From the NCBI RefSeq assembly GCF_036323735.1, contig NC_086027.1, forward strand, positions 90,218,662-90,282,661: DNA of 64,000 bases. Reading direction: 5' to 3'. The notes under the pieces were generated by a model, which saw only the letters and a program-made list of their open reading frames with translations, was not told the DNA's origin and searched no databases. How positions within the stretch are numbered: the stretch's first letter is position 1; each line of letters opens with the position of its first letter. A program made the position numbers and the translations under genes. The stretch is from Rattus norvegicus. Lineage: Eukaryota; Chordata; Mammalia; Rodentia; Muridae. Positions 11,972-23,261 of this stretch are shown in pieces.

Positions 11972-12297
11972 TGTCTTAGGATTTCACTGCTATGAACAGA
12001 CACCATGACCAAAGCAACCCTTTAAAGGGACAACATTTAATTGAGACTGACTTACATGTTCAGAATTTCAGTCCATTATCATCAAGATGGGAGCTTGGCA
12101 GCGTCCCAGCAGGCATGGGAAAAGAGACGCTGAGGCCTCCTCCTTCATTTTCATCTGAAGGCCACTAGGAGAAGACTGGCTTCAAGACAGCTAGGAAGAG
12201 TCTTAAAGCCCATGCCTGCAAGGACATAACTTTTCCAACAAGGCCACACCTCCTATTAGTGCCACTACTGGTCCAAACATATTTAAACCACCACAAT
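11972..12297 (-). mobile_element. ERVL-MaLR solo LTR, ORR1-like, antisense
   Basis: This is the reverse complement of the same LTR type as at 1706-2018. It starts TGTCTTAGG on the plus strand, contains the ATCTGAAGGCC block and ends near CCACCACAA. It covers nearly a full LTR length (about 325 bp). No internal MaLR sequence flanks it, so it is a solo LTR. Confidence 0.7.
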
Positions 12298-12724
12298 TGG
12301 TTCTTGATTATATACAATATATTCCTAGGTATAGAATCACAAGGAAGATAAGCTAAAAAATTCTTCTTTGTTACCCAGATTTGTATTTCAAAACTTACAG
12401 CAGTATCTCTTCTCCCAATAGTAACTGTATTCTTTTCTCAGATGCTTGTAAAAATAAATATAAAATATATTATAAATAATACAATTAGGATTAGTAATAT
12501 TTTATTCTTTAAATTTTAACTATTGAGTTTGACCATATATAGCCATACTGTTTTGGTGATTTGTGATTGCTTTATAATGTTTCATTGACTTTTCCCCCAT
12601 TTCCCATCTTATAAACTTGTTCAGTAGTAAATGCATATACTTAAGTTTTATTAATACCGACATTCTGCATATTCTCTCCAAGGCATATTATTTAACAGTT
12701 GATATATTTTTATTCATTATTTTA
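12298..12724. other. Unique AT-rich sequence
   Basis: No feature recognised. Very AT-rich near 12450-12540. Confidence 0.5.
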
Positions 12725-13070
12725 TTTGTTTAAATTTCTAATATTGTCCCCCTTCCCCGTCTTCTCTCTATGAATTCCCCTCCCCTTTGCCTCTAAGAGG
12801 ATGCACTCCCACCAATTCCCACCTCACCTCTCTAGTATCCCCCTTCTCTGGGGCATCAAGCCTCCACAGGACCAAGTACCTCCCCTCTGACCAATGCCAG
12901 ATAAGGCAATCCTCTGCTACATATGTAATGGGAGCCAGGGACCAGCTCATATATACTCTTTGATTGGTAGTTTAGTCCCTGGGAGTAATGAGGGGTCTTG
13001 TTAGTTGATACCGTTGTTCTCCCTGTGAAGGGGAAACCCCTTCACCTCCTTCAGTCCTTCCAACAAGGAC
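12725..13070 (-). mobile_element. Antisense L1 3' UTR fragment
   Basis: Reverse complement of a rodent L1 3' UTR (C-rich start, then the GGACCAAG and CTGCTACATATG blocks seen in the other antisense L1 relics here). It meets a sense L1 fragment at about 13071-13076 in head-to-head orientation. Confidence 0.75.
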
Positions 13071-13075
13071 TTCAT

Positions 13076-13790
13076 GAATTCTTCAGGCAAATGGTTAGAA
13101 CTAGAAAATATCCTGAGTGAGGTAACCCAGACACAAAAGGACACACATTAACTGCTGAGTTAATACTAGCTCTTAAGCTCAGAATGTCTATGATACAACC
13201 CACAGACCACATGAAGCTTAACAGGAAGAAAGGCCAACATGTGAATACTTCAGTCCTACTTAGAATGAGGAACAAAATAATCATGGGAGGCAGAGGGAGG
13301 GACCTGTGTGGCAGAGGGACAGGGGAAGGAAAAAGGTGGGGTGCAGGATCAGGAATGGAAAGAGACAGAGAAGTCCAGAGGGCCAGAAGAATAGAAATAG
13401 GTACCAGTGGTGGGCAGGGAATAGGGAGGGGCAACAGCAGGAAGACAGAACCTGAAGAGACCACCTCCTGGAGAGAGACATGGCCCCCAGTTGAGGTATG
13501 GGGCCACCCATCCATCTCAAAATTTTTAACCCAGAATTGTTCCTGTCTAAAGAAAATGCAGGAACAAAACTGGAGCAGAGATGGAAGGAAAGGCCATCCA
13601 GAGACTGCCTCACCATGTGATCTATCCCATCTACAGAACTAAACCCTGATACTATTGCTAATTCTAAGATGTGCCTGCAGACTGGAGCCTGGAATGGCTG
13701 TCCTCTGAGAAGTTCTGCCAGCACCTGAGTAAGACAGATACAGTCAACCATTTGAGTGAGCCCAGGGACCTCAATGAAATAGTTGAAATA
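13076..13790 (+). mobile_element. Sense L1 fragment: end of ORF2 plus 3' UTR
   Basis: It begins inside the last part of ORF2 (GGCAAATGGTTAGAACTAGA) and runs through a purine-rich 3' UTR to about 13790. It overlaps the same L1 interval as the antisense piece to its left. The pair is therefore two separate truncated insertions, not one 5'-inverted element. Confidence 0.75.
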
Positions 13791-13863
13791 TCTTAAAATA
13801 TCTTTCATCCTGTATAATACTAGCCACCTTATAAATTAAAATGATCTTTTTAGTCTTTGATAG

Positions 13864-13864
<1 letters not shown>

Positions 13865-13897
<33 letters not shown>
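13865..13897. repeat. (TA)n microsatellite
   Basis: About sixteen TA units. Confidence 0.95.
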
Positions 13898-13899
<2 letters not shown>

Positions 13900-13904
13900 A
13901 AATA

Positions 13905-14180
13905 CAAAGAAATTTACTTGATTTATCTTCTCCAACCCCTCCATACCCACCAACACATTCTCCCAACTCATGTCTTCCTTCTTTGTGACAAATGACTAAG
14001 TCTAACGAGTGCTGTCCATGTCAGTTCTATTTTGACAATTTTGATTGTGAAACTTTTCTTATGGTGGCATGATCCCTCCAGATCATAATAGCAGTGACTT
14101 CTGACACTGTAGCACTCCCCCTAATCTTCCCCTTCCTCACAGTAAGTGACTTTGGCAATAATGCACCTAAAAAGCTTCCT
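13905..14180 (-). mobile_element. Antisense old L1 (Lx-type) 3' UTR fragment
   Basis: Pyrimidine-rich text (TTCTCCAACCCCTCC and a GTGCTGTCCATG block) resembles the complement of Lx-class L1 3' UTRs. It is short and diverged. Confidence 0.45.
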
Positions 14181-14399
14181 CATGATTAGTAGGTGCCAGT
14201 CATCTCTTAGACTCAACACAAAAAGAATAAAGTGACATCTTTTCAAAGGAGACACTCAGAGGCTGAAAGTAATTGCTGAAGACACTATGTGCTTTGGACA
14301 CAGGCCCTAGATGACCTGAGCTTGTTCTGACTTGAAAACCTCCTCCTTGAGGACTAGCTTTCATAGTCCCAGAAGGCTTTATGAAAACGTTCAAGTGAG

Positions 14400-15405
14400 G
14401 GAAATAACCAAGAATCCTATCCAACTATGACACCTATGAACCACATCATCCAACTAAGTGTGAAATAGTGGCTAACATACTTCAGGAGTAACCAACAGCT
14501 GCTTGATTGGAGTCAAGGCATGTACAACATGAAGTACTTAACACCTCGCAAACTACCTGTGACTAGCAAAAGCATATATCTTAGAGGTGACCTACAGCCT
14601 CCACTTTGCTAAACCAGCACGACCTCTAATTACATTCTAAATATTTCTCCTTACACCCACAGATAAGTGTATGTCTCAACCCCATCAAAGGAAATTCTTT
14701 TTGTACAGAGATCATTACAGAAAACCACCAATGATCAAAATACAGAAAACAAGGTATTCTGTTGTAGCCAGTCATAATGGATACATTTACAACATCATTT
14801 CTACATGTAAAGTTCCAGAATTATAGGAGGAGAGAGGGCAGATGGATTATAAGAACCAGAGGAACAGAAAGCATACTGTGAGATTGTGCCTCCCAGAAAT
14901 TCCCAGAGGTTGCACTCATGAAGTCACATCAACATGATTGCCTTAAAAAGAGCTATACAAGTACAGCACCAAGTGGCATGTAAACACAGAACAGTAAATG
15001 TTTGTGGATTCTTAATCCTAGACCAAGAACTATGGGCAACAGCAAAGTGCTGAGAGCAGAAGAAAGGATATTCCCCAGGGAAGAGATCCCAAACTGGTTA
15101 TTCAATTGACCACTGAGTGGCAGTCAGCTCTGAGACCACACCTATACAGGTATTGTACAGACTGAGAAGTTGTATGTATGTGTTATATCTGCATATCAAT
15201 GTAGATATATGTATTTATATACATGTATACATATATATGCACTTTTGTATGAAGACATATGTGCATTATATAATAATTAAAGAAAGAGAAGTCAGGAATT
15301 TGAGAAAGGGAGAACAATTGTGTACATAAGAGGAATTGGAAAGAGGAAAGGGAATAAGAAATTATTTAATTATATAATAATTTCAAAATTAAAAATATAC
15401 AAAAA
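14400..15405 (+). mobile_element. Old L1 (Lx-type) 3' UTR, sense
   Basis: Recognisable Lx-class 3' UTR blocks: GGATACATTTACAACATC, then GAGATTGTGCCTCCCAGAAAT, CATGAAGTCACATCAACATG and CCCCAGGGAAGAG, a TATA-rich patch, then an A/T-rich tail at about 15360-15405. No ORF2 sequence is attached. The left boundary is approximate. Confidence 0.65.
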
Positions 15406-16462
15406 ATTACAAGTGAGATTATAAGTAGTTTGTTCAGCCTCATAGTAATTATTTCTGCAAAGCATTGCTTATGAAACCCCAAAGAAGTTCTAATGACAAC
15501 ATCGTAAATATGAACCATACTTTCAGAATTGAGGTCAACAATCTCCACGGTGAGCATAACATTTCCCAGGCAGCAGAGACACCCGAGTTCTAATACCTGT
15601 TTCCTGTGTTTAATAACTCCAAGTCCTTTGCCAAGCAAAGAAAAGCACTCTCGTTATAAACTCCCAGTGAATGTATACTCACATGTTCTAAAAGCATTAC
15701 TTGGAATAGTAAGCTCTTATTGCCTATAGTGATGATTATATCAATAATCCCATTTGGTACTGAAGTAATCTTATAAAAGTTTGATGAATAGATAACACTG
15801 ACATAGTTTTTTTCATTTTCGGCTTTCATTGACTTGCCTTTCCCAATATCAAACCTTCAATGTGAGTGTTTTTCTGTTTTGTTTTGTTTGGATTTTGATT
15901 CAAACTTCTTCAAATACCTTCTCACCTTTTCCGTTTCAGGTAACTGCATTCTTGTATTTTTTCTAATATCCAGATATGAACCCTTTCTCCACTACACACA
16001 AAGATGCTTTCTCTTCATTTTTTCCCAAGGCAAGTCAGCTGATACCATACAAAAATGATGTTACCATCTCAACTTTCTCATGAACCCTGAAGGCAAGATT
16101 TGATCAATGTATGTTCCTTTCTCTGAGGCTGCTTTTTTCATGCTCCATTGTAAGGGCCATTTCACCTTGATCCTCATGCTTGTGAATTACGTCTGAGAGC
16201 CTTGCTTTGAAAAGTAGGTGGAGAGGCCAGACCCTATTAGTCCTCACTTTCTAGAAGCTTGGTTGTCCCACCAAACATATTCAGGCATTATCTGTTGTGA
16301 AACTTGTATGATAGTGGAGACAGACACATGTGCCTTGAGAAGTTAGGAGAAAATTGATTTTAACCTTTTATCAAAGGTACAGTTATATAACTTGTCTCCC
16401 CAGATAGTATGTCAGTCACAAAACTCATGTCTAAAACTTATTTGGAATGATAGATTATGTGG
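15406..16462. other. Unique sequence, no gene seen
   Basis: Several overlapping short open frames on both strands, none with recognisable features. I treat them as chance. Confidence 0.5.
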
Positions 16463-16656
16463 AAATACATATTTTTATTGGATATTTTATGTTTACATTT
16501 CAACTATTACCCCCTTACCCCCCCCCTAATCAACCACCCCTTCCTGCCTTCCCGCCCTGACATTGCCCTACACTGGTGGCGAGGGCAGGGGGAGTTGGCA
16601 GGACCAAGGGCTTCTCATCCCTTTGGTGCCCAACAAGCCATCCTCTCCTTCATGTG

Positions 16657-16662
16657 TAGCTG
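16657..16662. repeat. 6-bp target-site duplication (TAGCTG), left
   Basis: TAGCTG occurs directly before the LTR and again at 16974-16979 directly after it. Confidence 0.85.
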
Positions 16663-16973
16663 TGTAGGGAGCTGCGACGTGCCGCGCCTCAAAGATGGCA
16701 CTGGTTTCTGCTTTCCACCCTCCCAACGGTGAGCGCTCCTTGCAGTAAACAAGTCCTTATTTGGCTATGCCTGCCTAGGCTGCTAGCTTCCGCATAGTGA
16801 CAGCCTATCTGCATGACCCACATGGCTTGCTGGGATTAGCCAATGCTAGCTGTTTAAGTGTGGTGCGGGGGTCCCCCGGGGTCAGAAGATTGTATCAAGG
16901 TTCCTGAGTAAAACTTCTTGAAGAAGATCTTCGCTGGTCGTGTCTTCCTTGCTGGTCGAGGTTGGGCGCGACA
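16663..16973 (+). mobile_element. Solo LTR of an IAP-type class II ERV
   Basis: A 311-bp unit beginning TGTAGGGAGC and ending GGGCGCGACA, so it has TG...CA ends. It is much more GC-rich than its L1 host and is flanked by a 6-bp duplication, the usual size for IAP/betaretrovirus-like integrases. It contains AAGATGGCACTGG near its 5' end, like the YY1-like motif in the LTRs of proviruses A and B, and a polyadenylation-like AGTAAA near 16907. It presumably arose by recombination between two LTRs of a provirus. Confidence 0.85.
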
Positions 16974-16979
16974 TAGCTG
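16974..16979. repeat. 6-bp target-site duplication (TAGCTG), right
   Basis: Matches 16657-16662. L1 antisense sequence resumes immediately after it. Confidence 0.85.
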
Positions 16980-17467
16980 GAGCCATGAGTCTGTCCGTGT
17001 GTTCTCTTTGAATGGTGATTTAGTCCCTGGGAGCTCTTGTTGGTTGGTATTGATGTTCTTATGGAAATGCACACCCCTTCAGCTCCTTCAATCCTTTCTC
17101 TAACTCCTCCATTGGGGACTCCATTCTCAGTTCAGTGGTTGACTTCAAGAATTTGCCTCTGTATTTGTCATGCTTTGGCAGAACCTCTCAGGAGACAGCT
17201 TTCAGTCTCCTGTCAGCTTGCCCTTCTTGTCATCAGCAATATTGTCTGGGTTTGGTGTCTGTGTGTATATGGTGTGGATCCCCATTTGGGGCAGGCTCTG
17301 AATGGCCATTCCTTCAATCTCTGCTCCAAACTTTGTCTCCATATCCCTTCCTATGAATATTTTTGTTCCCCCTTTAAGGAGGACTGAAGTGTCCACACTT
17401 TGGTCATCCTTCTTCTTGAGTTTCATGTGGTATGTGAATTGTGTCTTGGGAAAGTCAAGCTTTTGGG

Positions 17468-17815
17468 CTAATATCCACTTATCAGTGAGTGCATACCTTG
17501 CATGTGTGATTTTTTATTTTTATTTTGTGATTGGGTTACCTCACTCAGGATGATATTTTCTAGTTCCATCCATTTGCCTATAAATTTCATGAAGTCATTC
17601 TTTTTGTTAGCTGAGTAGTACTCCATTGTGTAGATATACCACATTTTCTGTATCCGTTCCTCTGTTGAAGGGCATCTGGGATCTATCCAGCTTCTGGCTA
17701 TTATAAATAAGACTGCTATGAACATAGTGGAGCATGTATCTTTGTTGTATGTTGGAGCATCATTTGGGTATATGCCCAGGAGAGGTATGGCTGGGTCCTC
17801 AGGTAGTCCAATGTC

Positions 17816-17818
<3 letters not shown>
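17468..17818 (-). pseudogene. L1 ORF2 C-terminal fragment
   Basis: A 116-codon open stretch encoding the terminal ORF2 region (PAIPLLGIYP, STMFIA, YTMEYYSA, KWMELENIILSE motifs) and ending at the natural stop. It is part of the 5'-inverted L1. The frame is cut off on its N-terminal side by the (TC)n tract and inserted L1 fragment. It cannot encode a working protein. Confidence 0.85.

Positions 17819-17868
<50 letters not shown>
17819..17868. repeat. (TC)n tract, probably a mutated L1 tail
   Basis: Twenty-five TC units sit exactly where the complement of a poly(A) tail is expected for the antisense L1 fragment that follows. I infer the tail evolved into a dinucleotide repeat. Confidence 0.9.
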
Positions 17869-17871
<3 letters not shown>

Positions 17872-18020
17872 TATTTCTTATTTACATTTCAAATGTTATT
17901 CCCTTTACAGTTTTCCAATCCATAAGCTGCCTAGCCCCTCCTCCTCCCCTTCAATAAGGGTGTTCCCCTCCCCATCCATCCACTTATCCCCCAAACAATC
18001 CCCTACACTTGGGGTTCCAA
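17869..18020 (-). mobile_element. Short antisense L1 3'-end fragment nested in the older L1
   Basis: About 150 bp complementary to an L1 3' UTR end (TTACATTTCAAATGTTATTC, then C-rich sequence). It splits the older L1 ORF2: reading resumes at 18021 (TTTTCTGAAGAACC) exactly where it stopped before 17819. The short repeat TCCAA on both sides may be the remaining TSD. Confidence 0.75.
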
Positions 18021-18612
18021 CCTTTTCTGAAGAACCTCCAGACAGATTTCCAGAGTGGTTGGAACAGTTTGCAATCCCACAAACAATGGAGTGTTCCTCT
18101 TTCTCTACATCCTCAACAGCATCTGCTGTCACCTGAGTTTTTGATTTTAGCTATTCTGACTCGGGTGAGGTGGAATCTCAGGGTTGTTTTGATTTGCATT
18201 TCCCTGATTACTAAGGATGTTGAACATTTCTTTAGGAACTTCTCAGCCATTCAGTATTACTCAGCTGAGAATTCTTTGTATAGCTCAGAACCGCATTTTT
18301 TTAAATAGGGTTATTTGGCTCTCTAAAGTATAACTTCTTGAGTTCTTTGTATATTTTGGATATTAGCCCTCTATCAGATGTAGGATTGGTAAAGATATTT
18401 TTCCAACCTATTGGTTGCTGTTTTGTCCTAATGACAGTGTCCTTTGCCTTACAGAAGCTTTGCAGTTTTATGAGGTCCCATTTGTTGATTCTTGATCTTA
18501 GAGCTTAAGCCATTGGTATTTTGTTCAGGAAATTTTCCTCAGTTTGAGGATCCTCTCCAGTTTTTCTTATATTAGTTTGAATATATCTGGTTTTATGTGG
18601 AGGTCCTTGGTC

Positions 18613-19128
18613 TCTGAAAAACAAAATTGAAAAACTCAGCAAAAGGAAAGACCTCCCATGCTCATGGATTGGCAGGATTATTATTACAAAAATAGCTATC
18701 TTGTTAATAGCTACCTACAGATTTAATTAATGCAATTCCCATCAAAATTCTAACTCAATTCATCATAAAGTTAGAAAGAGCAATTTGCAAATTCATTTGG
18801 AATATCAAAAATCCCAGGACAGTGAAAACCATCCTCAACAATAAAAGAACTTTTGGGGGAATCACTGTCCCTGACCTTAAGCTGTTTTACAGAGCATAGT
18901 GATAAAAACTGTATGGTATTGGTACAGAAACAGACAGGTAGATCAATGGAATAGAATGGAAGACTAAGAAATGAACCAACACACCTATTGTCAATTGATC
19001 TTTGACAAAGGAGCTAAAACCACCCAGTAGAAAAAAAAGATAGCATTTTCTACAAATGGTGCTGGTTCAACTTTAAGTAATCATGTAGAAGAATATAAAT
19101 TGATCCATTCTTATGGCGTTGGAAGTAC
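18613..19128 (+). pseudogene. Inverted 5' segment of the twin-primed L1 (ORF2 part)
   Basis: Sense ORF2 sequence with several stops and small indels. It covers the region after the RT domain (GACCTCCCATGCTC, GGCAGGATTA, ATTTGCAAATTCATTTGG). At the position of the TAG in the full-length L1 (6997-6999) this copy reads TGG, which supports nonsense mutation in the younger element. Confidence 0.8.
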
Positions 19129-19139
19129 AAGTACATATT

Positions 19140-20639
19140 CTTTGTGAATGTATTCAGAGTTCTTGAGATGAAATCTTTACTTAGAAATTGTTAAAAATCT
19201 TGATAACAAACAGGTATCTTTCTAGAAAGATGAATGACATAAAAAATCATATAGTCACAGTAAGTTGTCATATACAGCTATAAGACAATATGGGCAGATA
19301 TTGTAGAGATACATTTATGATCTAAGGAAAACTAAGGACTGAGGAAGCTACCAGAAGCTTGGAAAGAGTATGGAACAGACAATTCCTTCCAAAATAAGCT
19401 AGTATTCATCTTGGTATGGACTGATAATTTAGAATAGATTCAGCAAGGATGAGAGACATAATCTTCATCTGTTATCTCATCTTCTAGCTAAAGCTTCTTT
19501 ACATATCAAGTATCAGTGAAAAAGTAAATATATTGTAGATTTTAAAGCCTCATCCTGAAGCACGTGTTCTAGCTCTAAAACAAACCAGCTGGCCAAGATC
19601 ACCATCGATAAGCAAATAACAGAGTTAGGTGAATGGATGAAAACTGAGCTCAATTTACAAAAAGAAAAAAGAAAGAAAGAAAGGAAGAAAGAAAGAAAGA
19701 AAGAGAGAGAGAAAGAAAGAAACAGAAAAAAGCTACCATTTTGGTGTCTGATTCCATATTTCCTATATATAAAGATCTATTTTACATTCAAAGCACTTGT
19801 CCATATATCTGATACTGGTTATATAATTTCCACTTATTTTATTTGGTATGCAAGAAAAAAGTTAAGTCAACCCATCAACAACAGTTCATTCATTGTTTAA
19901 TGGGATTGTACTCTGGGAAAAGAAAGAATGCAAATTGCCCTATCTAATTGCCTCATCAGTGTGACAGCTAGCCCTTCAGATAAATGGACTAATAACATAT
20001 TCTAGGGAGAGTCTATATCTATGGAATGTTCTTAATAGGTTATCTCTGATTATGTATTGTTTGTCATTAATTAGAACACAATTTGTGCGTTTATAAAGTT
20101 TGGCTTCCTAGAAAACGACATGCATAAAATGGATGTGTTTCATAAACCAAATGATATTCATAGTGGAGATATGACTTGCCAGAGATCCTGGGTTACTTGG
20201 CTGCTCAGTTTGAAACTGATAGAGGAAGAATAAAGGATGGAAGTCCCCTGTGTCCCAGCATCCAATCCCTATCCAACTCCTTAGAACTTCTCCAATACTT
20301 GTGGATTTATTAGAAGATTCTCTTGATTGCCTTTATTAGCAAGGATAAAATTCATGGGAGATCCGATATCTGAGTCAATAGCATTTGGCAATCCTCTATT
20401 TGTTATTGTTGTCGTTTTGTTTTTTTGTTTTTCTTTTGTTTTGTTTGTATTTGCAAAATTTATGCTGTTAAATAGAATGTTGGACACATTTTAAAGTGCT
20501 GTGAAACATAATCTCCTGCATTCTACCACTCCTAATTAGTGTAAAATCTGAGTGATTTCATTCCACAGGGATGAATGTTGTGTATTTGAATAACTGCTAT
20601 GGGAACTACAATTTACCCCAAAGAAGACACATACTATGT
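19140..20639. other. Unique sequence with a purine microsatellite
   Basis: No gene recognised. The only structure is the (GAAA)n tract at about 19663-19733. Confidence 0.5.
19663..19733. repeat. (GAAA)n imperfect microsatellite
   Basis: GAAA units with GGAA and GA interruptions. Confidence 0.9.
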
Positions 20640-20783
20640 AGTTGCTCTTGCCTGGAAATCCAAGAACTTGGAGGCAGAGGCAGTAGAACTGCCACTAGTT
20701 TGACATCTTCTCATTTGAGAAGTGGGCTTCCTACCAACCTCCCCCATAGAAATAGACCTGTCTCCAAAAGATCAAATCAAATA

Positions 20784-20784
<1 letters not shown>
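20640..20784 (+). mobile_element. B1-like SINE, degenerate
   Basis: Contains CTTGGAGGCAGAGGCAGTAG and a CCTGTCTCCAAAA end, both B1 landmarks, with a poorly conserved middle. It is followed at once by a (CA)n tract, as often happens at SINE tails. Confidence 0.6.

Positions 20785-20833
<49 letters not shown>
20785..20833. repeat. (CA)n microsatellite
   Basis: About 24 CA units. Confidence 0.97.
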
Positions 20834-20835
<2 letters not shown>

Positions 20836-21136
20836 ATGCTTCCCACTGGTATTCATTTAGCTTCTCAACTATGTCAAACATGTCTCATGAATCTAAACAA
20901 AGTACTAACACTATAGCCAGAGGAATGTGCACCTACAACCCACCATGTAAATATTTATAGACCATAATGAACATAATGCTCACTATTATAATAGTATCAG
21001 TGTGTTGGTAACATTTGTAAATAGATATGCAACTTCTTATGTGCACGTGGTATGTGTCAGGTAGATGAAAGAGAAGGTTAGAACAAAAGAGAGGGAAGGA
21101 AGAAGATACATAGAGAAATGGAGAGAAGGTAAGAGG

Positions 21137-21140
<4 letters not shown>

Positions 21141-21192
<52 letters not shown>
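21141..21192. repeat. (GA)n microsatellite
   Basis: About 26 GA units, preceded by a purine-rich GAGA/GGAA patch from 21070. Confidence 0.97.
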
Positions 21193-21195
<3 letters not shown>

Positions 21196-21197
21196 GT

Positions 21198-21845
21198 TGT
21201 TGTGGTAAAATAATAAAACGTGGCGGAACCGGTTCCTTTGCTTATCCTGGTGGTCGCTAGTTCCGGCTCCAGTGGGTCATTCGAATGAGTGCTAATTCAT
21301 CTCAGATTAATAACTCTCTGCTAGGGACAAACTCTCTGGTTCCAGCTACCTGGTAAAATCAAAGCTCAACAAACTGTAACCCAACTGTCAGATTTAAATG
21401 TTAAATTCTCAATCCACAATATGTCCACACAATAAACTTACAACCAACCGATAAAGATATAAACTACCCACCTAGATAAGATATAATTTGCCCATCTAGA
21501 CAATGCAAAATCCTGTACTCATCCATCCCTTAAGAATAGTCATAACAACCTGTAATATGTGCAGAGAGAGGGATCTTAACATCCGCCACTATGTTCTCTC
21601 GACTGCTTCCTCCTTGCTCTGGCCTTTTCTTCCTCTAAAACTTTTGTCCCACTCATCCTTCCTTCTCATCCAATGACAAGCCTCATTTTATCCTGTTCCT
21701 GCCTTCACTTGCATAATGACATCTACCTACAGGAAGACAATGTGGGGGTGGCAGAAGGACAGAACAAGAATATGACAGACACATAAGCCTTCAAATCCCA
21801 CTCCCAGTTACATACTTCCCCAGCAAGGCTCTTGGTTCGACACAT
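21198..21845 (-). mobile_element. Possible ERVK LTR (RMER17-like), antisense
   Basis: Base composition changes abruptly after the (GA)n tract. The reverse complement ends ...ACCACAACA and carries blocks that recall RMER17-type LTRs (GATGAATTAGCA, GACCCACTGGAGCCGGAAC, GATAAGCAAAGGAACC). The other boundary is uncertain and I saw no TSD. Treat the family name as a hypothesis. Confidence 0.4.
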
Positions 21846-23255
21846 TCTATAACCTCTTTAAACAATGTGATGATCTGAGAACCAACTGGTCCATGTATGA
21901 GCTTATGGAGGGATTTCTTATTCAAACTGCCAGAGGTAGCATGTTGTTGTTTCCACATGGTTGTGGCTTCCTAGATGAGGCCAAACTGTTCTCAGCTAAG
22001 ACACCACTAGGAACACAAGCTCTAAATAGTGTTTATAAGCTACTGGTCAAGGACCAGGTTTGTTCTGGTGCAAGCTGTGCTCTCTTGAATTTTCTGATCA
22101 CAAGCCCAGAAAGCAAGCACCTGGAATGGAAAATTGGGTAATAGGCTACTTCTGCTAAATTTGACCTTTCAGAACCAAGAGATGAAGCTCCTAGCTCTAA
22201 ACTCTTGCTTTTTAATTCCAAGTTACAAAACCTGGAAAATGAGAGCTGGTGTTATATATGCTTAGATTCAAGCACCTACTATGACATAGACTATGTTTCC
22301 TTGGATAGTTCATCCTTCCTCAGCCTTCATAAAGAACTTGCAAATGAGGATTAGGAAACCATATGGCATGTACTTGTCATGAGCTGAATAAAAACTTAAA
22401 TAAGAGCTTCAGTGTTGTGTAGGGGCCAAGAAAGAGTACTCCATATTTAAAGCTGGCAATAAATTTTCCTTTGATTATATGCACATCTTCCGTTAATTCT
22501 TTAACTAATCTAGACGCAGTTTTGTTTCTATGCTCAGCCTGATACAAAAGATGCCTAAAATAATGCTGGGCCTCAAACATATTTGTTGAATCAAACAGGA
22601 ATTAGTGTTTCTTGGTTAACTGTGATTAAAAAGAGACTGTGGTGAACAATTTTTTTGCACCTTAATAAAAATGACTGATGGGATAGAATAGTTTACATTG
22701 AATAAGTTCAAAACATACCTGTCTCACAGGTGTGATACTCCTGGCTGTCATTGACCCTCTCAGATGTCAGTGGCGTTATCTTTAAGAGTAGACAGCAAAG
22801 CATATGATATCATATAGTGGTACTTCTTGACCTGAAGTTGGTGTATTCAAAAATTTTGTACATGTGCTATAGCCCCACAGCATTGACATTACTGGGCTCT
22901 TAATTAGATCATGAGCATTTGCAAGTCTTCATCACAGTACTGTTGAATACTTGAGACCTTATTCAATTTGAAGCATATTTATTTGCTTAAACACTATGTA
23001 GTAGTTGTCAGGCTTTGAGACGGCTGGTCTGTATTCAGATGCTGGCTCTGTTCTTGGTTATTGATCAAGTTTCCATCTGAGTAGTCATTTAAGACCAGAT
23101 GTTCCCAATCATCTCCAAACAGTATGAATGGCAGTATGTTCACATTTCTCCTCCCAGGATAGTGGTTAGTAGGAATATCAAGAAGAAGAGTAATAGCAGA
23201 TAAAGATCATAAGTGATAGAGCCAGGAATTAAAGGGTGAGACATACAAAGCTGAG
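21846..23255. other. Unique sequence, no gene seen
   Basis: No repeat recognised, and the open frames are short and unconvincing. Confidence 0.45.
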
Positions 23256-23261
23256 GTTTAG
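23256..23261. repeat. 6-bp target-site duplication (GTTTAG) of provirus A, left
   Basis: GTTTAG immediately outside the LTR, repeated at 29111-29116. Confidence 0.93.

Larger units (their letters stand above)
16474..19128 (-). mobile_element. 5'-inverted (twin-primed) L1 carrying later insertions
   Basis: Plus-strand order is antisense 3' UTR (16474-17460), antisense ORF2 C-terminal region (17461-18612), then a sense ORF2 segment (18613-19128). The antisense part stops at the KDLHIKP region. The sense part ends at the residues just upstream of it, so the two halves are almost adjacent in L1 coordinates. That is the signature of twin-priming 5' inversion. A likely diverged TSD is AAATACATATT (16463-16473) and AAGTACATATT (19129-19139), 10/11 identical. 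Two later insertions interrupt it: a solo LTR and a short L1 fragment. Confidence 0.82.

Noticed and set aside
13184..13642. 150-residue Arg/Gly-rich plus-strand frame and opposing frames
   Set aside because: They lie entirely in the purine-rich 3' UTR of an L1 fragment.
12725..13790. Single twin-primed L1
   Set aside because: The two pieces overlap in L1 coordinates (both contain 3' UTR), so one inverted element cannot explain them.
20785..20833. CRISPR-like or satellite array
   Set aside because: Plain dinucleotide microsatellite without spacers.
21893..22141. Plus-strand 82-codon frame
   Set aside because: Isolated, no recognisable motif, in otherwise featureless sequence.
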